Positions 38,174-48,296 are shown, numbered from the stretch's first letter. The stretch is 64,000 bases of DNA from Beutenbergia cavernae DSM 12333 (GCF_000023105.1 NC_012669.1:2667025-2731024); one strand, 5' to 3'. The notes: generated by a model from the letters alone, not told the origin. Translations and numbers: made by a program.

Positions 38174-39928
38174 CTAGCCGGCGGGGGTCAGCGGATACAG
38201 GTCGGCCGGCTCGGCCGAGGGCGGCACGCCCAGGGAGGTGAGCGCGAACGACGCGACGTCCCGGAACACGGGTGCCGCGATCGTGCCGCCGTAGAAGCCC
38301 GTGTCGGGCCGGTAGACCACCACGCCGACGGCGATCTGGGGGTCCTCGGCGGGCGCCACGCCGACGAACGACGCGACGGTGTCCGAGAGCTCGCCGCCGG
38401 GCCCCATGATCTCCGCGGTGCCGGTCTTGCCGGCGACGCGGTAGCCGTCGATGGCGGCCCGCGTCCCCGTCGCGCCCTCGGCGGCGGTGACGCCCTCGAG
38501 CATCCTGATCACCTGTTCGGACGTCTCCGGGCTCACCACCTGCCGCGGTTCCTCCAGCTCGGCCGGGGTGAACGTCCCGGCGGTGTCCGTGTACCCGTCG
38601 ACGAGGTGCGGCTGGACGTGGACGCCGTCGTTCGCGAGCGTCGCGATGACGTTCGTGTTCTGCAGGAGGTTGACGGAGAGTCCCTGCCCGAACATCGTCG
38701 CGTAGCGGGTGCGGCCGTCCCAGCCGGTCGGGTCGAGGTTGCTTCCCGTGCTCTCGCCGGTGAGCTCGATCCCGCTCGGGGCGCCCCAGCCGAAGTCCTG
38801 CATGTACCTGGCGCGGACGTCGTCGCTCATCCGCTCGCCGATCTGGATCGTGCCGGTGTTGGACGAGTCGGCGAGGATCCCCGCCGTCGTCAGCTGCTCG
38901 TCCGGGTGCTCCGTGTGGTCCTTGAACGTCTGGCCGTTGGACGTCGTGTACCGGTACGGCACCTGGAACACGGTGTCCGGCTCGACGACGCCCTCCTCGA
39001 TCGCCGCGGCGACGGTGAGGATCTTGCCCGTCGACCCGGGTTCGTACGGGTCCTGGATCGCCCGGCTCCCGCCGAACCCCGAGGGGTCGTTCGGGTCGAT
39101 CGCGCCGGACTCGGCGAGCGCGAGGATCCGGCCGGTGCCGACCTCGATGACGACGACGGCGCCCCAGTCGGCGCCGTACTGCTCCACGGCGCCGTCGATG
39201 ACCTCCTCGGCCCGGAACTCCAGGTCCTGCTCGAGCGTCGTGTTGACGGTCCGCCCGTCCTGCGCGGGCGTCGTGTGCTGAGGCGCACCCGGGATCACCT
39301 GACCGGTGAGGCCGCGCTCGAAGACGGTCTCACCGTTCGCGCCGCTCAGCTCCGCCTCCAGCGCGTACTCCAGACCCGAGGCACCCGCGCCCTCCTCGTT
39401 GACCCAGCCGACGAGATTGCCGCCCGTCGTCGTCGCGGGGTAGTCCCGGACGGTGGTGAGCTCGTCCCAGACCGCGCCGCCGATGCCGAGCTCGACGACC
39501 GCCGCACGCACCTCGGGCGTCACGTCGCGCGCAATGCGCACGCCGGCGTCGCCGGTGAGCTGGGCACCGAGCTCGTGCGCGTCCAGGTCGAGGATCGGCG
39601 CGAGGAGCTCGGCGGCCGCGAGCGCCCCCTGGGCGGTCACCTCCCCGTCGGCGTCGCGCACCTTGAACGCGGGGATCTGGCGCTGGTCGACCCAGATGTC
39701 GTAGCGCATCTGCGACGTCGCCAGGACGTTCCCGTCGGCGTCGACGATCGCGCCCCGCTGGGCGTGCAGGGTCAGGGTGTCGGTCCGGAGCTCGCGGGCC
39801 TGCGCGGCGAGGCCCGGCCCGGCGACCACCTGCACGTACACGAGCCGGACGGCGTACGCCGCCATGAGCGCGAGCACCATCACGAGGACGACGAACTGCC
39901 GCCGGGAGGTCGACCCGACGCGGCTCAT
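38174..39928 (-). CDS. ftsI: septal class B penicillin-binding protein FtsI (PBP3)
   Basis: 584 residues. Single N-terminal transmembrane anchor (FVVLVMVLALMAAYAVRLVYV), PBP dimerisation domain with RGAIVDADGNVLA, and transpeptidase domain with active Ser299 in PGSTGK, ADSSNTG and VAGKTGTAE. Crosslinks septal peptidoglycan with FtsW. ATG overlaps the ftsL stop. Stop codon is TAG. Confidence 0.96.
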   Translation of the reverse strand: MSRVGSTSRRQFVVLVMVLALMAAYAVRLVYVQVVAGPGLAAQARELRTDTLTLHAQRGAIVDADGNVLATSQMRYDIWVDQRQIPAFKVRDADGEVTAQGALAAAELLAPILDLDAHELGAQLTGDAGVRIARDVTPEVRAAVVELGIGGAVWDELTTVRDYPATTTGGNLVGWVNEEGAGASGLEYALEAELSGANGETVFERGLTGQVIPGAPQHTTPAQDGRTVNTTLEQDLEFRAEEVIDGAVEQYGADWGAVVVIEVGTGRILALAESGAIDPNDPSGFGGSRAIQDPYEPGSTGKILTVAAAIEEGVVEPDTVFQVPYRYTTSNGQTFKDHTEHPDEQLTTAGILADSSNTGTIQIGERMSDDVRARYMQDFGWGAPSGIELTGESTGSNLDPTGWDGRTRYATMFGQGLSVNLLQNTNVIATLANDGVHVQPHLVDGYTDTAGTFTPAELEEPRQVVSPETSEQVIRMLEGVTAAEGATGTRAAIDGYRVAGKTGTAEIMGPGGELSDTVASFVGVAPAEDPQIAVGVVVYRPDTGFYGGTIAAPVFRDVASFALTSLGVPPSAEPADLYPLTPAG

Positions 39929-40323
39929 CCCTGCGCCCCGATCAGCGTCCCGTCCGCGAGCCGCAGGTGGACGACGCCGTCGGACGGCTGCATGCCGAGG
40001 GCTCGGGCGCTCGCCATGACCGCCGACGGCGCCGAGGTCTCCTCGACGAGCGACGCCAGCCGCTGCTCCTCCTGCGAGAGCGCCGTCAGCTCGCCCTGGC
40101 GCTCGCGCAGCGTGTACGCGGTCGCGGCCATCGACGTGTTGAGCGCGAGCGCGGCGAGCAGCGACCCGACGAGGATCGACACGCACAGCGCGAGGAACGG
40201 CACGCGCGAGCGCGCCGGAGCCTGCGCGCGGACGATGCGCAGCTGCGGCCGGCGCGCCGGACCGGGATCGCGGATCGGCGCCGGCTCTCGGACGAGGGGC
40301 TGTCGGGCGGTGGCGAGACTCAT
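39925..40323 (-). CDS. ftsL: FtsL-like division protein
   Basis: 132 residues. Basic Pro/Arg-rich cytosolic tail (1-40), one transmembrane segment ([19 protein letters not shown]) and a periplasmic leucine-zipper-like coiled coil ([26 protein letters not shown]). Position between rsmH and ftsI is that of ftsL. Sequence conservation is low, so the name rests on topology and synteny. Coupled to both neighbours by ATGA overlaps. Confidence 0.88.
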   Translation of the reverse strand: MSLATARQPLVREPAPIRDPGPARRPQLRIVRAQAPARSRVPFLALCVSILVGSLLAALALNTSMAATAYTLRERQGELTALSQEEQRLASLVEETSAPSAVMASARALGMQPSDGVVHLRLADGTLIGAQG

Positions 40324-41321
40324 GGCCTCCTCCTCCTGGGTGACGGTCGGGTGGGAGTCGTGCGGATCCGGCGGGCCGCGCGCAGCCGGACGGACGCGGC
40401 GCGCGGGTTGGCGGCGAGCTCGACGTCGTCCGCCTGCTCGGCCCCGTGCGTGAGGAGCTCGAGGTAGGGCTGGTCCTCCTCGGGCACGACGGGAAGGTGC
40501 CGGGGCGCGCTCGACGTCGCCCCACGAGCGAGCTCGCGCTTGACGAGGCGGTCCTCGAGCGAGTGGTAGGACTCGACGACGATCCGACCTCCGACGGCGA
40601 GGGCGTCGATCGCCCGCGGCAGCGCCCGCTCGAGCACCTCCAGCTCACGGTTGACGGCGATCCGCAGGGCCTGGAACGTGCGCTTGGCGGGATGTCCGCC
40701 GGTGCGTTGCGCCGACATCGGGATCGCGCCGCGGACCACCTCGACGAGGTCGGAGCTGCGGCGCAGCGGCGCGGCCTCTCGGCGCCGGACGATCGCCGCG
40801 GCGATCCGGGGCGCGAACTTCTCCTCGCCGTACGTGCGCAGGATGCGGCGCAGCTCGGCCTCGTCGGCGTCCGCCAGGAGGTCCGCCGCCGTCGGCCCGG
40901 TCGTCGGGTCCATCCGCATGTCGAGGGGTGCGTCCTGGGCGTAGGCGAACCCGCGGCCTGCGTCGTCGAGCTGGAGCGACGAGACCCCGAGGTCGAAGAG
41001 GACCCCCTGGACGGCGCCGCCGGCGTGCTGGCGCGCGACGTCGTCGATCTCGTCGTAGACGGCGTGCACGGGGGTGAACCTCTGCCCGAACCTCGCGAGC
41101 CGAGCGGTCGCGAGCTCCAGAGCACGCGGGTCGCGGTCGATGCCGAGGACGCGGGCGTGCGGGCACTGCTCCAGCACGAGCTCGCTGTGGCCGCCCATCC
41201 CGAGCGTCGCGTCCACGAGGACGGCGCCGTCGCTCTCCAGCGCGGGCGCCAGCAGGTCCACGCACCGCTGCGCCAGGACGGGCGCGTGGAGCGCCGCGGC
41301 CTGTGCGTCGGGTGTGCTCAT
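40320..41321 (-). CDS. rsmH: 16S rRNA (cytosine1402-N4)-methyltransferase
   Basis: 333 residues. [17 protein letters not shown] at the start, SAM loop [37 protein letters not shown], and [19 protein letters not shown] near the end. Methylates C1402 in the ribosomal P site. ATG 190 bp after mraZ; the gap holds no gene. The G-rich plus strand at 41341-41379 (runs of GGG) could form a quadruplex in DNA. Confidence 0.96.
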   Translation of the reverse strand: MSTPDAQAAALHAPVLAQRCVDLLAPALESDGAVLVDATLGMGGHSELVLEQCPHARVLGIDRDPRALELATARLARFGQRFTPVHAVYDEIDDVARQHAGGAVQGVLFDLGVSSLQLDDAGRGFAYAQDAPLDMRMDPTTGPTAADLLADADEAELRRILRTYGEEKFAPRIAAAIVRRREAAPLRRSSDLVEVVRGAIPMSAQRTGGHPAKRTFQALRIAVNRELEVLERALPRAIDALAVGGRIVVESYHSLEDRLVKRELARGATSSAPRHLPVVPEEDQPYLELLTHGAEQADDVELAANPRAASVRLRAARRIRTTPTRPSPRRRRP

Positions 41322-41510
41322 CTGCCTCGGTCCTTCGTGGTGGGTGTCTCGGGTGTCGGGTCTGGAGTGGTGGGTGGTCCGGCACCGCCGCCGGGCCAGG
41401 ACTCCCGCCGCCCGCTCTGGCGCCGGGGAAGTGCGTCAGAGTCGCGGGGGGAGACCTCGCGCTGCGGTGGAGCGATGTGGAGGGCAGGACGGAGCTCGCC
41501 GAGGCGATGC

Positions 41511-41942
41511 TCAGCCGAGCCCGGGCACCACCTCCGGCACGGCGTCGTCGAACGAGGCGGCGGCGTCGGCGAAGTAGCCCTGCCACGTGCCCGTGTCCCA
41601 GACCTCGAGCTTGCTGCCCGTCCCGATGACCGTGAGATCGCGGTCGAGACGCGCCCACTCGCGCAGGATCGGCGGGATCGTCACGCGCCCCTGCTTGTCG
41701 GGGAGCTCGTCGTGCGCGCCGGCGAGCAGGACGCGGTTGAAGTCGCGGGACTGCTTGCTCGTCAGCGGCGCCCGGCGCAGGTTCTCGTGGACCTGCAGGA
41801 ACTCGTCGCGGGGGAAGACGAACACGCAGTTCTCCTGCCCGCGCGTGAGCACGAGACCGGTGGCGAACCGCTCGCGGAACTTGGCGGGGAGGATCAGGCG
41901 CCCTTTGTCGTCGAGCTTCGGCGTGAACGTGCCGATGAGCAT
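41511..41942 (-). CDS. mraZ: transcriptional regulator MraZ
   Basis: 143 residues with two AbrB-like SpoVT repeats: [26 protein letters not shown] (1-26) and [21 protein letters not shown] (about 83-103). First gene of the dcw cluster; ring-shaped repressor of its own operon in other bacteria. The direct GGAG repeats upstream fit autoregulation. ATG preceded by GGAGG. Confidence 0.97.
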
Positions 41943-41960
41943 CAGGGCCACCTCCTCCTG

Positions 41961-42005
41961 CTCCCAGGACCTCCGCTTCGCCCCACAGTACTCCACTTCC
42001 CTCCA
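41961..42005 (-). promoter_or_regulatory. five MraZ boxes with 10-bp period
   Basis: On the minus strand five TGG(A/G)G-like boxes recur every 10 bp (on the plus strand CTCC, CTCC, CCCC, CTCC, CTCC starting at 41961, 41971, 41981, 41991 and 42001). Known MraZ operators are three to four GTGGG-type repeats with 5-bp spacers before mraZ. They lie 20-65 bp before the ATG, between the likely promoter and mraZ. Confidence 0.75.
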
Positions 42006-42157
42006 CTCGCCTGGTAGGGCGGCTGGAGTGTGCCGCACCACGCGCGCGTCGTCGCAGGTCAGCGCTCGTGGAGCGTGGTGGAGCGAGCGGGCCGAACGCC
42101 CTCCGTCCCCGACCCGTCTGCCGTACGCTCGTGCCACGCGCATTCGAAGGGGAGAAC

Positions 42158-43135
42158 GTGACCGACACCTCCACCGCAGCACCGCCCGACCTCACGGAGG
42201 TCGGACCCCGGGTGAGTGCGCTCGTCCAGGTCGTGAGCAGCGTCCTGAGCGGCCGGGACGACGCCGTCCGCACCACCGTCGCCGTGCTCCTCGCCGGCGG
42301 GCACCTCCTGCTCGAGGACGTACCGGGCGTCGGGAAGACGACCCTCGCCCGCGCTCTCGCCGCCGCCGTCGGGGGCACCGTCGGACGGATCCAGTTCACG
42401 CCGGACCTGCTGCCCGCCGACGTCACCGGCGTGAGCATCTACCGCGCCGCGACCGGTGACTTCGTGTTCCACCCCGGACCGATCTTCGCCACGGTGGTCA
42501 TCGGCGACGAGATCAACCGGGCCTCCCCCAAGACGCAGTCGGCGCTCCTGGAGTGCATGCAGGAGGGGCGCGTCACCGTCGACGGCGTCTCCCACGAGCT
42601 CCCCGAGGTGTTCATGGTCCTCGCGACGCAGAACCCGGTGGAGATGGAGGGCACGTACCCGCTGCCCGAGGCCCAGCGCGACCGGTTCATGGCGCGCCTC
42701 GCCCTCGGCTATCCGCCCGAGCACGACGAGCTCGAGCTGCTCGACTCCCCCAGCGGCGCCGACCCCGCGGCGGCGCTCACCCCCGTCGTCACCGAGGACG
42801 AGGTCGCGGCGCTGCGCACGGCGATCAACGGCGTGCACGCCTCGGAGACCCTGCGCCGCTACGTGCTCGCGCTCGCCCGCGCCACGCGGTCCGACGAGGA
42901 CATCCTGCTCGGCGCCTCCCCGCGGGCGGCGATGCAGCTGGTCAGCCTCGCCCGCGCCGTCGCGGCCATGGCCGGGCGCGACTACGTGCTCCCGGACGAC
43001 GTCCAGGCCGTCGCCGAGGCGGCGCTGGCCCACCGCCTCGTGCTGGCGCCCAGCGCGCGGATGGCCGGCGGGACCGCCACCGACGTCGTCCGGCGCCTCG
43101 TCGCGGCCACGCCCGTCCCCGCCTCGGTCCGCTGA
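42158..43135 (+). CDS. MoxR-family AAA+ ATPase
   Basis: 325 residues. Walker [16 protein letters not shown] (about 54-68), Walker [20 protein letters not shown], sensor [24 protein letters not shown], and lid domain. MoxR ATPases act as chaperones for DUF58/VWA partner complexes; the partner gene follows at once. GTG chosen with AAGGGGAG before it; a TACGCT -10 lies at 42124-42129. Divergent from mraZ. Confidence 0.95.
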
Positions 43136-43145
43136 AGGTCACGTC

Positions 43146-44327
43146 GTGGCCCGCCGTCCCGAGCTGCCGCGACTGACGCGTCGCGGCGGCGGGCTGCTGG
43201 GCGTCGGCGTCGGGCTCGTCATCGTCGCGGCGCCGCTCGACTCCGTGGAGCTGGGGCGGTTCGCCGCGCTCGCCGTCGTCCTTCCGCTCATCGCGATCGT
43301 CTGGGGTGCCGTGGCGTCCGTGCGGACCTCCCGCGTCAGCGTCGAGCGCACGGTGCACCCGCTCCCGCTGCAGGTGGACTCGCCCGCCACCGTCCGCATC
43401 AGCGCCCGGGGGCGCTCCCTGCCCCGGCACTCGCGGCTCCGGGAGCGCAGCGCGGCCACGCTCGGCGCGCGGCCCGGGGTGAGCGCCACGGAGTACCTGC
43501 TCCGTCCGCGCGCCAGGGGTGCGGCCCACCTCGGCCCCGCCGTCCTCCTGCGGGGCGACCCGCTCGGGCTGGTGGAGTTCACCCAGCGCACCCGCGGATC
43601 CGACGACGTCGTCGTGTGGCCCCGGGCGATCGCGCTGGGCGACCTGCGCCAGGCCCTCGTCGGGCAGACCGAGCACCGCCGGGGTGCGGGCGTCGTCCGG
43701 CCGAGCCCGGAGGACCTGCTGCTGCGCGAGTACCGCCGCGGCGACGACCTCCGGCGGGTCCACTGGCGCTCGTCGGCCCGCCACCGCGATCTCATGGTGC
43801 GGGCCGACGAGCCCGCCAGCCCGATGACCGCCGACCTCCTGCTGCAGATCCACTCCGAGCAACGCAAGTCCGACCTCGAGTGGGCGGTGAGCGCCGCCGC
43901 CTCCGTCGCCGTGGCCCTGCTCGAGGAGCGGTTCTCGGTGCGCCTGAGGATCCCCGGTTCGGGCGCGCAGGAGCGCACGAGCTCGGCCTCCGTGCCCATG
44001 GACACGCTCGCGCTCGTCGAGCCCACCGAGCTCGGCGACCGCCGCGACGCCCTCGTCCACGAGATCGACGAGATGGCACGGTCCGCCTCCGCCGTCTGCG
44101 TCGCCGTGCTGTGCGCACCCGACGACCACGCCGTCGCGCGGCTCGCCGACCTCGCCCGAGCCCGCACGTGCTGGGCGGTGGTCGTGCCACCCCGCGGAGC
44201 GTTGCCGGACCATGTGCGCGCCACCCTCCAGGTGCTCCAGGCCGCGGGCTGGTCGGCGACCCTCGGGCACGAGGGCGCCCGGATCGACCAGGCGTTCGGT
44301 GGCGCCCGCGCGAGGGTCGCCTCGTGA
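43146..44327 (+). CDS. DUF58 (VWA-like) protein
   Basis: 393 residues. Two N-terminal membrane segments (LLGVGVGLVIVAAPL and ALAVVLPLIAIVWGAVAS), a beta-rich middle region, and the DUF58 core EYRRGDDLRRVHWRSSARHRDLMVR (about 195-219) followed by a VWA-like alpha/beta domain. Partner of MoxR ATPases; probable envelope-associated assembly role. GTG start 10 bp after moxR; stop overlaps the next start. Confidence 0.92.
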   Translation: MARRPELPRLTRRGGGLLGVGVGLVIVAAPLDSVELGRFAALAVVLPLIAIVWGAVASVRTSRVSVERTVHPLPLQVDSPATVRISARGRSLPRHSRLRERSAATLGARPGVSATEYLLRPRARGAAHLGPAVLLRGDPLGLVEFTQRTRGSDDVVVWPRAIALGDLRQALVGQTEHRRGAGVVRPSPEDLLLREYRRGDDLRRVHWRSSARHRDLMVRADEPASPMTADLLLQIHSEQRKSDLEWAVSAAASVAVALLEERFSVRLRIPGSGAQERTSSASVPMDTLALVEPTELGDRRDALVHEIDEMARSASAVCVAVLCAPDDHAVARLADLARARTCWAVVVPPRGALPDHVRATLQVLQAAGWSATLGHEGARIDQAFGGARARVAS

Positions 44328-46501
44328 GCCGCGTCCTCGCCCTCACCGGGTCGCTGGTGCTCGCCGTCGCGGCCGGGAGCGGCGCCCTGTCCCGCCTGCT
44401 GACCTCCCAGTTCTACCCGCGCGCGCTCGGCGTGCTCGCCGTCGTCGCCGTCGCGTGCCTCGTCACGCGCCTGCTCGCCCGGCCCGCGTGGCTGGCGACG
44501 ATCGTCGGCGCCGCCGCCGGCGTCGTCGCGCTCACTGTCGCCTACGTGCCGTCGACGGCGCTCGGCGGGATCATCCCGACGCCCGACTCGTTCGGGATCG
44601 GCGCGGAGATGGCGCGCGCCGCCTCCGACTCGCTGTACTCGTCCCTCCCGCCCGCACCGTCCGTGGGCGGCGTGGGCCTGCTCGCCGCGCTCGGCATCGC
44701 CGGCGTCTACCTCGTCGCCGAGGGGCTCGCGTTCGGGGTCAAGGTGCCCGCCGCCGCCGCGGCGTCGACGCTCCTGCTGTGGCTGCCGGCGCTCCTGCTC
44801 GGGTCGACGGCGCCCGGCTGGGTGTGGGTCCTCGCCGCGGCGGGCATCCTCGGCGTCCTCGCCGCCGGCCGGCCGCCGCTCCCGGAGCTGCCCCCGCGCC
44901 GTCGTCCCGCCCGCCCTGGCGTCGCCACCGCCTCCCATCTCGCGAGGCTCGGCAGCGCCGGTGCCGTCTGTCTCGTGGCGGCGTTCCTGCTCGGCGCCGG
45001 CGTGCCCGCACTTCCCGCCCTGCTGCCCCTCGACACGCTCCGCGGCGGGGTCGCCGACCCCAACGGCACCCGGCTCAGCCTCGAGCTGGACATGCGGGCG
45101 AGCCTGGGCCAGCAGGGGTCCACGGAGCTCGTGCGGTACCGGGCGACCGACGAGGTCAGCCTCGGCCCCCTGCGCGCGTACACGACCGCCGAGTTCGACG
45201 GGCGCACCTGGGTGCGTGACGACGCCGCCGACGCCGCCGTCCGCCCGCTCGTCCCCGACGAGCTCCTGTGGCCGGAGCAGGTCGATCCCGCGCAGCTCGG
45301 CGAGGCCGACCAGGTGGACATCCGGATCCCGGAGCTGGCTCAGGACCGGCTGCTCATCCCCACCTCACCGCGGTCCGTGACGGTCGCCGGTGAGTGGCAG
45401 TACGACCCGCGCTCGGACGAGGTGTTCAGCGCGTCGGACGCGCGCCGGGCCGTCACCTACTCCGTGACGTACCTCGAGCGTCCGATCACCGCCGACCTGC
45501 TGCGGAACGCCGACCCGCGCCGGCTGCCGGCCGAGAACCGCTACCTGCAGCTGCCCGAGACCCAGCACGCCGAGGACATCGGGGATCTCGCGCGGGAGAT
45601 CACCGACGGCGCCGGCAGCGCCTACGACGAGGCCCTCGCCCTGCAGAGCTACCTCCGCGATGCCAGTCGCTTCACCTACACCGAGGACGCTCCCCCGGTC
45701 ACGAGCGAGGACGCCGTCTGGGACTTCCTCGACTCGCAGCAGGGCTACTGCGTCCAGTTCGCGACGACGATGGTCGTGCTCGCGCGGCACCTCGACCTCC
45801 CGGCCCGCCTCGCCATCGGTTTCCTCCCCGGCGCTCGCGCCGACGACGGCTCCCGGATCATCACCGGCTCACAGGCGCACGCCTGGCCGGAGCTGTACTT
45901 CCCGGGTGTCGGGTGGGTCCGGTTCGAGCCGACGCCCGCCGTCCAGTCCGGCGTCCCGCCGGCCTACGCCAACCCGCTGCAGGCGACGGCGAGCCCCGGC
46001 GTGGCGGAGCCGTCGGGTGCGGTGCCGCCCGGCGTGCCCACGGGCGTGCCGACGGCGTCGGGGGGCGCCACGGGCGCAGGTGGCGCCGCCGGCGCTGACG
46101 ACGGCGGTCGGGGCGAGCTGCTGGTGGGCGCCACCGTCGTCGTCCTCGTCGGCCTCGCGGGCGCCCTGCTCTGGCGGCGGCGCCGCGCGTGGACGGCGGG
46201 AACGGCTGAGTCGACCTGGTCGCAGCTCCTCCGCCGGCTCGCGCGGCACTCGGTGACCGTCCCGGCGTCGGCGACACCGCGGCAGGCGGCCGAACGCATC
46301 GCCGAGAACCTCGGGGAGGACGCCCAGAACGCGGCCACCCGCCTCGCGCACGCCGTGGAGGTCGAGCGGTACGCACCGCCGCGCGACGGCGCCCCCGGCC
46401 GGGACGACGTCCACGCCTGGCACGAGTGGGCCGCGCTGATCCTCAGCCGCGCCCGCCAGCAGCGCAAGGACAGGACCGGGCGGACCAGCCGCCGGAGGTG
46501 A
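44324..46501 (+). CDS. membrane-anchored transglutaminase-like protein (TgpA type)
   Basis: 725 residues. About six or seven N-terminal membrane segments (to about residue 235), an exoplasmic transglutaminase/protease domain with Cys476 in QGYCVQFATTMVVLARHL and His519 in AHAWPELYFPGVGWVRFEPTP, a Gly/Ala/Pro/Thr-rich linker, one more membrane segment near 600-620, and a cytosolic DUF4129-like tail. Third gene of the conserved MoxR-DUF58-transglutaminase operon, with GTGA coupling. Substrate unknown; a cell-envelope role is likely because it lies beside dcw. Confidence 0.93.
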   Translation: MSRVLALTGSLVLAVAAGSGALSRLLTSQFYPRALGVLAVVAVACLVTRLLARPAWLATIVGAAAGVVALTVAYVPSTALGGIIPTPDSFGIGAEMARAASDSLYSSLPPAPSVGGVGLLAALGIAGVYLVAEGLAFGVKVPAAAAASTLLLWLPALLLGSTAPGWVWVLAAAGILGVLAAGRPPLPELPPRRRPARPGVATASHLARLGSAGAVCLVAAFLLGAGVPALPALLPLDTLRGGVADPNGTRLSLELDMRASLGQQGSTELVRYRATDEVSLGPLRAYTTAEFDGRTWVRDDAADAAVRPLVPDELLWPEQVDPAQLGEADQVDIRIPELAQDRLLIPTSPRSVTVAGEWQYDPRSDEVFSASDARRAVTYSVTYLERPITADLLRNADPRRLPAENRYLQLPETQHAEDIGDLAREITDGAGSAYDEALALQSYLRDASRFTYTEDAPPVTSEDAVWDFLDSQQGYCVQFATTMVVLARHLDLPARLAIGFLPGARADDGSRIITGSQAHAWPELYFPGVGWVRFEPTPAVQSGVPPAYANPLQATASPGVAEPSGAVPPGVPTGVPTASGGATGAGGAAGADDGGRGELLVGATVVVLVGLAGALLWRRRRAWTAGTAESTWSQLLRRLARHSVTVPASATPRQAAERIAENLGEDAQNAATRLAHAVEVERYAPPRDGAPGRDDVHAWHEWAALILSRARQQRKDRTGRTSRRR

Positions 46502-46582
46502 GGGCCTCAGCCCCATCTGCGCGCGCGGCGCACGGGTCGCTCGACGACGAGCGCCCCGGTTCGGGTGCTGCCGTGCGTCGGG

Positions 46583-46969
46583 TCAGCGGCCGCCCTCGCG
46601 GCGGCGGCGGTCCCAGCGCTCCTCGAGGCGCTGCATGAACGACGACCGGCGTGGAGGCCGGCCCGCCGCGGGCGTCGCTCGCGGCGCGTCAGTCGTAGGA
46701 GCGGCTGCCGCCTGGTGCCGACCGCTCGACATCGCGAGCAGGACGCCGCCGAACATCGCGAGGAATCCCACCACCCCGAGCCACGTCATGGACCCGGCGA
46801 CCCCACCGACCAGCATCCCCAGACCGGCGATGACGAGCAGGGTTCCCCCGAGGATGCGTGACGTGCGGCTACCGCGGCGGCTGAACGACTGGGCGAGCTT
46901 GGGGTCGTCCGAGCGCAGCTGCCGCTCCATCTGCTCGAGCACACGCTGCTCGTACTCCGACAGGGGCAT
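46583..46969 (-). CDS. DUF3040 membrane protein
   Basis: 128 residues. Family start MPLSEYEQRVLEQMERQL, then two membrane segments (ILGGTLLVIAGLGMLVGGVA and LGVVGFLAMFGGVLLA) and a basic tail RRSSFMQRLEERWDRRRR. Found throughout actinobacteria near dcw; function unknown. GAGGAGG ribosome site. Promoter TATCCT overlaps the end of dinB. Confidence 0.93.
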   Translation of the reverse strand: MPLSEYEQRVLEQMERQLRSDDPKLAQSFSRRGSRTSRILGGTLLVIAGLGMLVGGVAGSMTWLGVVGFLAMFGGVLLAMSSGRHQAAAAPTTDAPRATPAAGRPPRRSSFMQRLEERWDRRRREGGR

Positions 46970-46999
46970 CGGGACCTCCTCGCCGAACCTGCACTGGTC

Positions 47000-48247
47000 T
47001 CAGGATAAGTCCCGCTCGGCCGTCGGGAAAGCCGAGGTCGCCAGCAACGACGCCGCACCCAGTGCATCGGCACCGAATCGGTCCCGTACGTCGTCCATCG
47101 CGACCTCGACCTCGCGACGCGGGGCGGCGTCGTCGTCGAGCGCGAGCTGCACCGGCGTCGCTGCCGCGGCGGTCAGCTGGTCCACGCGGACGCCCAGCAG
47201 GCGCACCCCGTCCCGCGGGATCGTCACGGCCGCGAGCAGGGCGCGCGCGGCCGCGTACACGTCGTGCGCGACGTCGCTCGGGTGGTCCAGCTGCCGCGAC
47301 CGGGTCAGCGTGGTGAAGTCGGACATCCGGACCTTGATCGTGACGCCGCGGGCGAGGAACCCGCCCCGCCGCAGGCGCCGGGCGCACCGATGGGCCTGCT
47401 CGAGCAGGGTCCGGCCGAGCTCGGCGGCGTCGGTGACGTCGGTCACGAACGTGTGTTCGGACGAGATCGACTTCTCGACCCGGGCCACCGTGACCGGCCG
47501 AGGGTCACGGTTCCACGCCAGGTCGTACAGGCGGGCACCACCCGCCCGGCCGAGCCGGCGCTGCAGGACGTCGGGTGGCGTGTGCGCGAGCTGCTCGACC
47601 GACTCGATCCCCCACTCGCGCAGCTGGGCGGCGGTCCGCTCGCCGACGCCCCACAGCGCTCCCACCGGCAGCGAGTGGAGGAACGGCACGCTCGCCGCCT
47701 CCGGGACGAGGAGGAGCCCGTCCGGCTTGGCCGTCTGCGACGCGAGCTTCGCCAGGAACTTCGTCGACGCGACGCCGACGGACGCCGGGATCTGCGCCAC
47801 CTCCCGGATGCGGCTGCGGATCGCCGTCGCGATGGCGACCGGGGAGCCGAGCCGGCGCCGCGCGCCCGAGACGTCGAGGAACGCCTCGTCGACCGACACC
47901 TGCTCGAGGACGGGCGTCACGTCGGCCAGCAGGCCCATGACGACGCGCGAGACCTCCTCGTACCGGGCATGGTCGGGCGGGATGACGACCGCCTGCGGGC
48001 ACAACGCCCGCGCCCGCGTCATCGGCATCGCCGAGTGGACGCCGAACGCGCGGGCCTCGTAGGTCGCGGCGAGCACCACTCCCCGGTGCTCACCGCCCAC
48101 GATCACGGGGCGCCCCCGCAGGTCCGGCGCGCGGATGAGCTCGACGGACGCGAAGAACGCGTCCATGTCGACGTGCAGGATCGGCGTCCCGCCGTCGTCG
48201 TCACCCCAGTCGCGACGAGCCGCGACCGATCGAGGGCCTCTGCTCAC
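47000..48247 (-). CDS. dinB: DNA polymerase IV (Y-family)
   Basis: 415 residues. Translesion polymerase: LHVDMDAFFASVEL (first Asp), VSVDEAFLDVSG (Asp/Glu), HhH SVGVASTKFLAKLASQ, little-finger domain. A C-terminal QLALDDD may be a weak clamp-binding motif. GTG (VSRGPRSVA) chosen because a perfect SOS box and promoter lie just upstream; a longer reading frame would include them. Confidence 0.95.
   Translation of the reverse strand: MSRGPRSVAARRDWGDDDGGTPILHVDMDAFFASVELIRAPDLRGRPVIVGGEHRGVVLAATYEARAFGVHSAMPMTRARALCPQAVVIPPDHARYEEVSRVVMGLLADVTPVLEQVSVDEAFLDVSGARRRLGSPVAIATAIRSRIREVAQIPASVGVASTKFLAKLASQTAKPDGLLLVPEAASVPFLHSLPVGALWGVGERTAAQLREWGIESVEQLAHTPPDVLQRRLGRAGGARLYDLAWNRDPRPVTVARVEKSISSEHTFVTDVTDAAELGRTLLEQAHRCARRLRRGGFLARGVTIKVRMSDFTTLTRSRQLDHPSDVAHDVYAAARALLAAVTIPRDGVRLLGVRVDQLTAAAATPVQLALDDDAAPRREVEVAMDDVRDRFGADALGAASLLATSAFPTAERDLS
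47002..47007 (-). promoter_or_regulatory. DUF3040 -10 element inside the dinB 3' end
   Basis: TATCCT on the minus strand, close to TATAAT, about 33 nt before the DUF3040 ATG and overlapping the last dinB codons. It allows DUF3040 to be made without SOS induction of dinB. Confidence 0.5.
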
Positions 48248-48257
48248 CCCCCTATGG

Positions 48258-48273
48258 TCGAACGACTGTTCGA
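48258..48273. promoter_or_regulatory. SOS (LexA) box at dinB
   Basis: TCGAACGACTGTTCGA: exact match to the actinobacterial LexA consensus TCGAAC-N4-GTTCGA. On the minus strand it lies between a TTGACA -35 (48278-48283) and the -10 region near 48253-48258 of dinB. On the plus strand it overlaps the -35 region of the divergent gene. Confidence 0.92.
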
Positions 48274-48284
48274 CGCCTGTCAAC

Positions 48285-48290
48285 TAGGCT
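48285..48290 (+). promoter_or_regulatory. -10 of the spermidine-synthase-like gene (leaderless)
   Basis: TAGGCT 6 nt before the ATG at 48297. The SOS box ends 12 bp upstream, where the -35 contacts of this promoter should be, so LexA may repress both directions. Confidence 0.5.
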
Positions 48291-48296
48291 CGGAGC

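Noticed and set aside
41341-41379. RNA G-quadruplex before rsmH
   Set aside because: The G-runs are on the plus strand; the rsmH transcript would be C-rich and one loop is long.
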